This document shows, piece by piece, positions 37,501 to 43,200 of a stretch of DNA of 64,000 bases (position 1 is its first letter; each line of letters begins with the position of its first letter). A program made the position numbers and the translations under genes. This stretch comes from Phoronis australis (Eukaryota; Phoronida; Phoronidae), in assembly GCA_002633005.1 (NCBI GenBank), contig NMRA01000425.1:252408-316407 (forward strand), read 5' to 3'. A model generated the notes under the pieces. It made no database searches. It had not been told where the DNA came from and worked only from the letters and a program-made list of their open reading frames with translations.

Positions 37501-37555
37501 TCTGGCTTGGCCGTCCCTGGAGCTCTGTCAAAGCCTCAACTCCAATAGGCCTCAT
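13400..37555 (-). CDS. EFL1: Elongation factor-like GTPase 1 (EFL1/EFTUD1), 20 coding exons
   Basis: EFL1 is a cytoplasmic EF-2-like GTPase that works with SBDS to evict eIF6 from pre-60S subunits. Twenty exons on the minus strand join with consistent phases. GTPase motifs appear in order: G1 AHVDHGKT (residues 26-33), G2 RGIT, G3 DSPGH, G4 NKLD and the SSIDGWGF block. EF-2-like domains follow, including SAVLAMV-type, [17 protein letters not shown] and [16 protein letters not shown], and the family C-terminus [13 protein letters not shown] ends at a TAG. Visible sequence codes for about 1,158 codons, plus a small part hidden in the gap at 28163-28451; human EFL1 is about 1,120. Splice sites are GT-AG throughout. 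The start codon at 37555-37553 gives 20 residues before the [14 protein letters not shown] core, as in the human protein. The exon continues 10 bases upstream to an acceptor, so a 5' non-coding exon must exist further right. Introns carry many tandem repeats and inverted-repeat elements. Confidence 0.96.
13925..13990 (+). repeat. tRNA-like fragment, possible SINE head
   Basis: TTTAGCAGAGCG and CAGTTCGAATGCAGGC resemble D-arm and T-arm/B-box sequence at roughly tRNA spacing. The acceptor stem does not close, so a functional tRNA is unlikely. It lies in EFL1 intron 19. Confidence 0.35.
15276..15437 (+). repeat. 27-bp tandem repeat, six copies, open in one frame
   Basis: Units read CAGACCACCAAACAAATCTC with alternating ACAGACG or ACAACCAGA spacers. 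The unit is a multiple of three, so the array stays open on both strands (plus frame ISQTQTTKQ / ISQPETTKQ). It lies in EFL1 intron 19 opposite the gene; nothing else suggests a protein. Confidence 0.9.
15821..16005 (-). CDS. EFL1: EFL1 coding exon 19
   Basis: It reads [61 protein letters not shown]. The FGFA..(I/F)[11 protein letters not shown] signature of EF-2 domain V is clear. Acceptor TTTACTCAG, donor GTGAGT. Confidence 0.96.
17073..17819 (-). repeat. 49-bp minisatellite built from an EFL1 exon end and splice donor
   Basis: Eight units are visible on either side of a 389-base N gap (17332-17720). On the EFL1 strand each unit is ACGGCTGACGTACTGG (the exon 18 terminus) followed by GTGAGTAGAATG (the donor) and a G-rich spacer GGGGACTTGAATGAGGGG. 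The two units nearest the exon are identical to it in the exonic part; distal ones read TTTGC or CATCTG variants. The true donor is the copy at 17803. A downstream donor would add an in-frame TAG at once. Confidence 0.92.
17332..17720. other. Assembly gap (389 N) inside the minisatellite
   Basis: The run of N lies entirely within the 49-bp array, with matching units on both sides, so the gap is probably unresolved repeat. Confidence 0.95.
17804..18665 (-). CDS. EFL1: EFL1 coding exon 18 (large; its 3' end seeds a minisatellite)
   Basis: The 862-base exon starts [20 protein letters not shown] and includes [17 protein letters not shown] and [21 protein letters not shown] roughly 90-residue poorly conserved acidic linker follows, then [20 protein letters not shown] and ATADVLG. 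It ends CTGG before donor GTGAGTAG (17803-17796). The last 16 exon bases plus this donor are repeated downstream in the intron (17073-17819). Confidence 0.95.
18775..19100 (+). repeat. Dispersed repeat family A, copy 1
   Basis: Words such as GGGTCACATGACCATGCATT, TTTTTAGTAAAATT, GGAATCTCAAAAATG and TCATAGCCCCTTGTGCAAAA reappear in order at 44620-44930 and in part at 62950-63110 plus 63890-63990. No terminal repeats are obvious. It lies in EFL1 intron 17. Confidence 0.55.
20139..20394 (-). CDS. EFL1: EFL1 coding exon 17
   Basis: It reads [36 protein letters not shown], an acidic Asp/Glu/Gly run, then [20 protein letters not shown] and QS. PFRET and PLP blocks match EF-2 domain IV start. Donor GTTGGT is weaker than average but gives the right phase and protein. 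Confidence 0.92.
20648..20898 (+). repeat. 42-bp tandem repeat, six copies
   Basis: Unit TTACTAACTATGCATGCAAC followed by AACAGTGAGTTGACCTAGTC AG. Copy 4 lacks three bases. It lies in EFL1 intron 16. Confidence 0.95.
21570..21717 (-). CDS. EFL1: EFL1 coding exon 16
   Basis: It reads [40 protein letters not shown] and RCCKDLRE. The GEVHLQRC block of domain III is intact. Donor GTACGC; phase 2 out, completing AGA (Arg) with exon 17. Confidence 0.95.
22631..22790 (+). repeat. 22-bp tandem repeat, about seven copies
   Basis: Unit CAGTCACAGAGTTACTAACA CC. It ends about 40 bases from the donor of EFL1 exon 15. Confidence 0.95.
22828..22959 (-). CDS. EFL1: EFL1 coding exon 15
   Basis: It reads [40 protein letters not shown] and VNA. 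The LKSATLSS and PIVRVA.EP blocks are EF-2 superfamily signatures. Acceptor TTGGTAG, donor GTGAGT. Confidence 0.94.
23558..24530 (+). repeat. Two-copy 500-bp direct duplication around a single N
   Basis: Copy 1 (23558-24064) and copy 2 (24066-24530) both start ATATCAAGGTTAGTGAATTT and both end in a 13-bp array of GCAGTGTAGTCAG. The copies differ by roughly 5 percent with small indels. Each holds a short frame starting [13 protein letters not shown] in a strong start context. The N at 24065 is the joint. It lies in EFL1 intron 14. Confidence 0.85.
23932..24064 (+). repeat. 13-bp tandem repeat
   Basis: Unit GCAGTGTAGTCAG/ACAGTGTAGTCAG repeated about ten times. A second, shorter array of the same unit lies at 24443-24529 in the duplicate. 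Confidence 0.92.
24836..24986 (-). CDS. EFL1: EFL1 coding exon 14
   Basis: It ends with [23 protein letters not shown] (two joined blocks), the conserved MGRELE..VP.GNVLG signature. Donor GTAAGA; acceptor TCTCCAG. Confidence 0.94.
25375..25450 (-). repeat. 76-nt near-perfect hairpin in an EFL1 intron
   Basis: The arms TAAAATCTCTTGGTCTATTT ACACTGACCTCTTGT and their inverse complement are 35 bp with a single mismatch, separated by a 6-base loop (CTATTT). It begins 72 bases after the donor of exon 13. Size and shape resemble a microRNA precursor or a small palindromic element. Confidence 0.9.
25522..25697 (-). CDS. EFL1: EFL1 coding exon 13
   Basis: A variable acidic start ([16 protein letters not shown]) leads into [20 protein letters not shown] and [14 protein letters not shown], the EF-2 domain II-like beta barrel. 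Acceptor TTTGTAG, donor GTGTGC. Confidence 0.93.
26481..26572 (-). CDS. EFL1: EFL1 coding exon 12
   Basis: It reads [20 protein letters not shown] and [10 protein letters not shown], a charged helical linker present in EFL1 at the same place. Acceptor ATTCGTAG, donor GTAGGT. Confidence 0.9.
26681..26842. mobile_element. MITE-like element, 14-bp terminal inverted repeats
   Basis: GTGAAGGATGACTG at 26681-26694 and its inverse complement at 26829-26842 bound 162 bp without a coding frame. Inner inverted matches (CCCAGAATTCC versus GGAATTCCGGG) extend the arms. It lies in EFL1 intron 11. Confidence 0.6.
26876..27147. mobile_element. Second MITE-like element related to the neighbour
   Basis: TTCCCAGAATTCCCCCTAGT ACCAACATG near 26876 is inverted at about 27117-27147 (CACATTGGTACTTGGGGGAA TTCTGGGAA). 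The same word also occurs at 26704 inside the first element, so the two elements are related or nested. Confidence 0.55.
27363..27462 (-). CDS. EFL1: EFL1 coding exon 11
   Basis: It reads [20 protein letters not shown] and [12 protein letters not shown], matching [21 protein letters not shown] of the family. Acceptor AATTTCAG, donor GTATCG. Confidence 0.93.
28163..28451. other. Assembly gap (289 N) that removes part of EFL1 exon 10
   Basis: Coding sequence runs into the right side of the gap at 28452. The left side is non-coding and starts with a G-rich run (GGGAGGGGGGGGGGGAC), a possible cause of the gap. Confidence 0.95.
28452..28533 (-). CDS. EFL1: EFL1 coding exon 10 (3' part lost in assembly gap)
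   Basis: The visible part reads [26 protein letters not shown] (two joined blocks) after acceptor TGCCTCAG. It runs into the 289-base N gap. Phase bookkeeping requires the missing part to end in phase 1; the family predicts about 20 further residues. Confidence 0.88.
29351..29487 (-). CDS. EFL1: EFL1 coding exon 9
   Basis: It reads [40 protein letters not shown] and SKAVL. An internal CAG near 29449 could be mistaken for the acceptor. The correct one is TTAAAG ending at 29488, which restores the conserved DKEKTEKI segment and the phase. Confidence 0.9.
29725..29830. repeat. Simple AT/GT-rich microsatellite
   Basis: Alternating purine-pyrimidine tract with ATATGT, ATATATAT and ACACATAT stretches. 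It lies in EFL1 intron 8. Confidence 0.9.
30718..30797 (-). CDS. EFL1: EFL1 coding exon 8
   Basis: It reads [20 protein letters not shown] and DAMYLY, matching [22 protein letters not shown] of the family. Acceptor TTTACAG, donor GTGAGG; phase 0 in, phase 2 out. Confidence 0.93.
31190..31313 (-). CDS. EFL1: EFL1 coding exon 7
   Basis: It reads [20 protein letters not shown], then [20 protein letters not shown]. The KTLWGDYY block is highly conserved in EFL1. Donor GTATTG. Confidence 0.94.
31415..31465 (+). repeat. Weak tRNA-like fragment
   Basis: TAGCCTAGTGGTTAGCACAG resembles an A box and GAGCTTCGAACAACC a B box, but the spacing and stems do not make a tRNA. It lies in EFL1 intron 6. Confidence 0.25.
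31781..31965 (-). CDS. EFL1: EFL1 coding exon 6 (EFL1-specific insert, G5 region)
   Basis: After a variable acidic stretch it reads [38 protein letters not shown]. The SSIDGWGF block is the G5-region signature of this family. Donor GTATGC; phase 2 out. Confidence 0.94.
32180..32236 (-). CDS. EFL1: EFL1 coding exon 5 (small, 19 codons)
   Basis: A 57-base exon coding [19 protein letters not shown], matching the INALTG(T/E)LFTS segment of EFL1. Acceptor CTTTTCAG and donor GTAAGT are strong. Confidence 0.92.
32380..32670 (+). repeat. Dispersed repeat family B, copy 3
   Basis: It shares ordered words with 6920-7190 and 12985-13230. It lies in EFL1 intron 4. Boundaries are approximate. Confidence 0.4.
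32892..32996 (+). repeat. 26-bp tandem repeat, four copies
   Basis: Unit TCTATGACTTGCACTAAGTC CCCTAC; the second copy reads CAATGACTTGCACTAGGTC. It ends about 90 bases from the donor of EFL1 exon 4. Confidence 0.93.
33086..33223 (-). CDS. EFL1: EFL1 coding exon 4 (G4, NKLD)
   Basis: It reads [40 protein letters not shown] and QQLLEQ, 46 codons, phase 0 at both ends. The G4 motif NKLD is intact. Confidence 0.95.
33554..33687 (-). CDS. EFL1: EFL1 coding exon 3 (G3, DSPGH)
   Basis: It reads [20 protein letters not shown], then [20 protein letters not shown] and VCPQ. It contains the G3 motif DSPGH. Acceptor TTTGTAG, donor GTACAA after CAG. Confidence 0.94.
34451..34544. mobile_element. 94-bp palindromic element
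   Basis: GTACATGAAGTAATAT at the left is matched by ATATTACTTCATGTAC at the right, with inner arms GAAATTATT/AATAATTTC and a GC-richer centre (CCGAGACCGAAGGTCGAGG). It has a foldback-MITE shape and lies in EFL1 intron 2. Confidence 0.65.
34626..34692. repeat. 67-bp palindromic element
   Basis: ATTTAAACAGG...TTGACATGTCAA...CTGGTTTAAAT forms a 36-bp near-perfect palindrome, and flanking AAAAACAAC/GTTGTTTTT extends it. Three tandem copies of the core follow at 35002-35154. A related half-copy is at 63124-63143. Confidence 0.75.
34698..35000 (+). repeat. 44-bp tandem repeat, about seven copies
   Basis: Unit ACACACATAGATATTGGAGC AGAGCAAACAATGTGCTATA AGGG. The array stops at a single N (35001), so its true length is uncertain. 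Confidence 0.93.
35002..35154 (+). repeat. 52-bp tandem repeat of a palindrome, three copies
   Basis: Each unit holds TATTTAAACAGGCTTGACAT and GTCAAGCTGGTTTAAATC. The flank after the array repeats the flank seen after the single copy at 34626-34692. Confidence 0.92.
35540..35780 (+). repeat. Dispersed repeat family C, copy 1
   Basis: GTTTTGATTTAATTTTG, CGTTGTGAAATAAGGC and GTTGACAC recur at 40960-41130 in the same order. It lies in EFL1 intron 2. Confidence 0.4.
35944..36031 (-). CDS. EFL1: EFL1 coding exon 2 (switch I)
   Basis: It reads [20 protein letters not shown] and continues AISLHYTSD, which holds the G2 threonine in RGIT. Acceptor TTTCAG, donor GTAAAC; phase 0 in, phase 1 out. Confidence 0.93.
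36081..36701. mobile_element. 621-bp non-autonomous element with 39-bp terminal inverted repeats
   Basis: The left end CACTCTATTTAGCCCGGTGG TAAAGGTCATTTGAAAATG matches the inverted right end at 36663-36701 with two mismatches. Inside lies a second, older inverted repeat (36428-36592), with arms of about 71 bp around a CCAAGATACG/CGTATCTTGG core. No long open frame is present. It lies in EFL1 intron 1. Confidence 0.75.
37397..37555 (-). CDS. EFL1: EFL1 coding exon 1 (start codon, P-loop)
   Basis: It codes for [15 protein letters not shown], then [16 protein letters not shown] and [12 protein letters not shown], 53 codons, ending AAG before donor GTGGGA. The exon body begins at 37565 after acceptor TTTTATAG, so 10 bases of 5'UTR precede the ATG. 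No ATG lies in frame between acceptor and chosen start. Confidence 0.93.
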
Positions 37556-37565
37556 GTCGTTGGAC

Positions 37566-40252
37566 CTATAAAACAATATTAATTAATTAGTTACCATTGA
37601 CCTGAGTAAGCCCTGCTTTGGTGGGACAAAGTGGTCAAGTTCAACCGAAAGTGAGATAAAAATGAGGCGTTTTATTAAGCCAAAAACATGAACTCCATTC
37701 CATTCCAGCATACAAGATGGGTTGAATTCCATTATTTCACAATTCACAAAATTAATTAAACATCTGGCACCTGGGAAATGAGTTACAGCCATATTACAAA
37801 ACAACTTGCTCAACGTAACTTTAAATGAAACACCCTGATTGTAACATACCTAAAGCTGAAATCAATATCTTATCATTTAATATACTTAATTGTTTAACCC
37901 ATCAAAAGTATATCAGTCTGATTGCTAAGTTAGCCAAATTTAAACATTTTTCTAAGGTTCTACATATTAATTTAACCAAAACATACCCTTATACATTTTA
38001 TACCCTTATACATTTATTCTGCTGCTAAATTTGTGGAGCAACAATATGCATCAGATTTCAGTGCCATAAAATAGAACGCCACCTATTGGCCAATTTCCAG
38101 ATTCTGTACATTTCACAACGAATTATCGATAATGGTTTCACTTCATTATAAGTTTTTAGTATTGGTATATTTCTGAAACAACAGAGTAGACTGAAGATCC
38201 TAAAGTTCCAGACTACAGAATACCATTCAAACCTAACCCGTGTCAGTTAAAGTCACTCACAATGAGTCAAGAGAGGTGGTGAAGAACACCACGTTGACTG
38301 CAGGGCCGAGTAAGCAAGTGAGATCATGTGCGATATCTTACAGTTTTGTGTGTTCTTGCATTTTCAAGAGAATCTCGTCTCTACGACTACGGAACGCAAA
38401 CTAGATTTTGCATGCATGCATCCCCCAGTCGTTGGCACTAAATGTTGATACGAGTTTTAAGAAGACATTATAAGCAGAACTACTCGCGCAGTGGGAAATT
38501 TCGAGATCTATATGAAATTACCACACATCCACTGCTAGCTGTATCTTTAAGCTAATGTTAACACAGCTGGCTGGCAGTGACTGAGTGACAGAGACATACC
38601 CGTGACACAGATCACAGGCACCTTTAATCAGCCACTTGTAGGCGAGTTCATGATTAAAATTACTGGGACAGTTAAACATACACTTCAAATCGGTAATTGT
38701 GAGTTTTGATGCTTAACTTAATATTTGTTTAGGGAAGGCAAAAATCATTGAAAGCAAATGCAACCACCTGATTTAGGCAATATGCCTCAAATTCCAAAAT
38801 TCCCTCACCGATTAACCATGGGTGCTGGAGATTATGCTTCCAATAGGCAATGTCCATGCTCGACGTAAAGTTGCATCAAATCAAAATAACAACATATTTA
38901 GTAGCGACACACCCTGGTGGTCATGAAAGTAAATACTAAAAACGATATTCTTCGAACAAGTGTGCATCACTACAAGCACATGTTCATCCATTTTCTGTGT
39001 TTTCACTTGACTTAAACATAGTCTTTATACAAAAGGTATTAGAAGTCAGATTCGTTCCAGAGTGCGTTTTCAACACGTCATGGCTAACCACCTAAAAAAA
39101 CAGTGGGTATAATTACCACACCTCTCCGACTCGCGCCTCTGCCAAATGAATGGCACAAAACTTTAAACCAATCAGCAACTGTGTCACTGTCACACACGTT
39201 GTTGTTTTCACTTGGTACAAGGCTATTTTGAGCATGCGCATTGGAGCATAATCCTGCGGTATTCATAGTTAATCACTAAGTGTATTGTGGAATTTGGCGC
39301 ATGTTGCTTGCATCTGATGGTTCCATTTGTCTTTGATGCTTTTGTCTTCTTTAAGCAAACATTAAGTTAAACATGGATACGGTAAGGTACTTGTTAGCAA
39401 ATTGAAGTGTATTTTTTACTGTCCCCTTAATTTTAATCTGTAAAAGCTCACCTGCTCGTCAGCCACATTGGGTCAACTTGTATACCTTTTATATATTACA
39501 GTATATAAATTCGAGTGACTGGTGAGAGTGCCTGTGCCTGCGCACAGTCACTGACTTCAGTCTGAGAGTGAGAGTGAGAGTGAGAAAGATGGATTGGAAT
39601 TGCCAATTCCAATTCATGGTTGCCAACTAGGCTAGGACGTCCACATGTTGTGAATAAAGTTTTCATATTCTGAATTCAAGTAAATTACTTACCAATTAAA
39701 CTACGTGAATAGAAGTACAAATGTTTTTTCTGTGTTTCTTAAGCTTAAAATATCGCCAGGTCTCCTAGAACTGCAGAAAAACTTGATATTTACTCTTGTT
39801 GTGAAACGTTTCATTTTACCGGAAGATCGACCATTTTTAATCCCGAAATTTAACGCGAGAATTCAATGATTCGCTTACAGAACAGGCTATTTCATGTCAA
39901 GGGAGTCTTGTATTTTCGAATTAAAAATATATTAAGTGAATTAAATTTTGATTAACTAACTTGGGTAATCTTATATCGAAATAAGGAAAATAAATATCAT
40001 ATCAACTGAATCTCTTGCAAAAGCAAAATTTTTGGCAACTCTAACATGGAGTGGAAACCTTCACCCCCTTTCAGAGCATTCATGGTTACCAGTCTCCTAA
40101 ATAAACAACATTGCAACCGAATGCTTGACGACACGTTGTATACAGAGTTGTCTTCCTTTAATAGTAGTTTATCTGTTAGCAGGCTAGGAACAAGAGGAAG
40201 ATTTGGGAACATTTAACAATTTGAACTTAAGGATTTTGTCTGTGTCTTGATT
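37566..40252. other. Space between divergent EFL1 and SAXO, shared promoter region
   Basis: The EFL1 5' non-coding exon and the promoters of both genes should lie here. CCAAT-type words occur at 39170 (CCAATCAG) and in a 21-bp palindrome at 39593-39613. An NRF1-like AGCATGCGCATTGG is near 39231. A GAGAGT microsatellite lies at 39563-39588. No coding exon was recognised. I could not place either transcription start. Confidence 0.55.
39593..39613. promoter_or_regulatory. 21-bp palindrome with paired CCAAT boxes
   Basis: ATTGGAATTG, a central C, and CAATTCCAAT form a perfect palindrome. It contains ATTGG and CCAAT words on both strands, the binding word of NF-Y. It lies 640 bp before the SAXO start codon. 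Function is inferred only. Confidence 0.35.
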
Positions 40253-40290
40253 ATGCCGAAACGGTGTATTTGTGAGATATGTACATGCGG
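40253..40290 (+). CDS. SAXO2: SAXO coding exon 1 (start)
   Basis: It codes for MPKRCICEICTC and two bases of a Gly codon, then donor GTAAGT. The exon is too short to stand out as an open frame; I found it from the family's cysteine-rich start and the phase of exon 2. Confidence 0.93.
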
Positions 40291-43200
40291 GTAAGTGGAG
40301 AAAGCATTCAGTGAAAACTCGCGGAATTTCAACTAAGTTTGCTTCTCATTTCACTAACATGTTCGCCGGCGGCGTGCATGATTGTCACTTCTGAAAACAG
40401 TAATTTTGGGCGGCACGGGCACAGTCCTGTACGTGGCTTGGTTGTTTTATCCAATTAGAAAGTATCAATTGTGCAGGCATTTATTTTCCCTTTTTTCTGT
40501 CAGTGTCGGCGTCATTTGCTGTTAATAGAAAACTGTATTAGCGCCAAGTAACCTCTATGACATTTCGCTCTTGCCAGTACTGGTACGTAGTTAGATGCCA
40601 ATAATGTGTTTATTTCCATTTTTTAAGATAAAATAACTTCTTTCATCATTTTTAATTGCTATTATTATTAATTCAGTCATACCTATGGTGATTTTTTAGT
40701 TTCTTTGAATGAGAGTTTAATATATTTGTAGTATTCAAATGAATTCTACTTGTATTTTCATTGTTTTTTTATATGTTATTTCATGAATATATGTGACCAC
40801 AAGAAAAACTGCAACTTTCAATAAATGGTGAATTTAACGATTTTACGAGAAAATCTGCTGCAGACTGTTAGATTGGAGCCATGGTACACGTGACCTTAAA
40901 TGTTTACACACGAGGCGTGTTTCATTTAAAGTTAAGTTGAGCAAGTTGTTTTGGTTGTATGACTGTAAGTCGAAACATGCCGATTCACAAACTTGCAATA
41001 TTGAATGTTTTGATCTAATTTTGTGAGATGTCGCAAAAAATAGAGTCGTGAAATTAGGCAGTTTGACACTTCTTGTTTTCTATACTGTGATCGTAATGGA
41101 GTGCGTCTTAAAGACTGAAATGCTTTACTTTTACATTATAATGCTTTGAAGGTGACTTGCCAAAGCAATACTCAGTCCTTCGTACTTTCAGATTGATTAA
41201 ACATTTGCTAGTGCTATGATTTTAATCACCTGTTTGTCATTTTTAATTTGGCTACATAACTTTTCATTCATTGTCCGACGGAGGTTACTCCAAGGAAAAC
41301 TGGTGAAATCATTTGAATTTATAGATTTAATTTGCAAAACTGGGACTGCAAAGATGTTGTCATCAACAATAAATGTGCACTGAATAATTTTCTTGACAGA
41401 CAACTTCCAGTAGATGTAAATCTGATTTTCTGAAAATGCTGACCTGATTTGTTCTCCAGGAAATATGGCATTACAGCATTCTAAATTATTTTTAGATTTT
41501 CTGTTATTTCTTTAATTCAAATACATTTTCTAGCAACTGGATACCTCCCTTTTTAGAATTTAGTTTCTGATAGTCACTTGCTGAAATGGTAATGCTTGTA
41601 CAATTGTGTTGTTACGGATTAGTTTCTATGAACTGGAGACTTTGTTGCCATAGCAACTACCTACATAGATTATCCCCTTGTTGTGGTGATTGACAAGTTG
41701 TTGGGAAGGCGTTGTTAAACACTGCATCAAACAACACGTAAGTGAGTTTTTCATTAAATTTTGATGAACTTTGGTTAAAACAACATTGATAAGATAGTGG
41801 TGGAGTTTATCTGAACATAGCTTGGTGACTAGATTTTAGTAGAGTTTCTGTAATCCTCTCGCTGCAGTTTTTGAATTTACAACTTAAGGTCCTAGATAAG
41901 AGAAATCTGCTCACTTGTGTTATAAAAGTGTTTATCCTCTTAATTGTTTTTGTTGTAATATAAATGTGAATACTGTGGTATATTCCATCTGTTAAGCATA
42001 CTGATTAAGGAATTATTACCAGTATTTTATTATCTTGTTATGGATATTTAACCATTTAATGTAGTTTTCAATGGTTGCATAAATCTGCAAATTTCATAAT
42101 CTGTTTGAGATTTATACACAGTAGTAGTGCGATTTTATTAGAAATTATTTGTGATGGATCAAATACGTCATCAATGTAAGAAGTGGATTTAATTTATTCC
42201 ACTTATGAGATCACATATAGCCATAATTGCACAGGTTCATTTTGCAATGCAGGCAGTGAATGATTGCTTAGCAACAGAACTTTCACTGGAAGTGATTGAC
42301 AGGTGATTGACAGTTAATGTAAGCTCCTTTGTTCACTGTCCATTTTTTCCAAAGATTTTTGTGGCCAAAAAGCCTCCAGATGTTTCTTTCAAAAAGAAGT
42401 GAATGGGCTCTTTTGGAAACTTGTACTGCTGTCCGTATCACCCTGATTAGTAATGGACTTTTACTGCTGTCCATATCACCCTGATTGGTAAATGGACTTG
42501 AATTAAGTGTACTACCCGTTTCAGTGTTCAGTTCATCAGCGGTAAAACTGAACTAAAACTATAGTCTGGTGATGCCTTAGCTGACTTGTTAAGCAGTTGA
42601 TCTTCCCATACCTCCATTACTGGTTGAACACAGAACAAACCGGATCCCACAAATTTTTTTACTTCTTTTCCGAAATAGCCCCCATGTGATCTCTTTGGGA
42701 ACTCTTTTGGAAGACCCCAGTCAATCTCTGTCTTAACATCTGGTGATATCAGTTTTCTACTTCATTGGTGTTTTATGCTGATATCAAGCAGTTGAGGTGT
42801 TATATCTGTTGCTGATGGTGAGTAACATGTGAACAACTGTTGTAAAGAAGAACCAAAAGTATTGCAGTACCAACAGTTGCTGTGTGCTAGTGATATGACT
42901 AATTCTCATCAATTTTGTACAAAAATAATTAGCCAAAAGAGTTTTTTCATTCTTCAAAGGTTTCTAATAATTGCTGTGAATGTCAGATTGTTGCTAAGGT
43001 ATACAAGCTGGGACTGATAACCCATTATTTTGTGCTTAAGTGAAAAATAAAATAAGTTGTGTCCTATTTGGTGAGATTTTACTGCAGACGTTTAGTTTTA
43101 AATTACATTTTCCAATCAACACTTTTTCTTTGTCCATATAGGCAGCTTTAGCACTTCAAGTCTTTTGCTTTGGTTGCTAAGGGGGTGCCTAGATTTTTTA

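Noticed and set aside
39373-39382. ATGGATACG followed by GTAAGG, a possible first coding exon of SAXO
   Set aside because: The family start MPKRCICEICTCG at 40253 with donor GTAAGT joins exon 2 in the correct phase. The earlier ATG would give no conserved residues.
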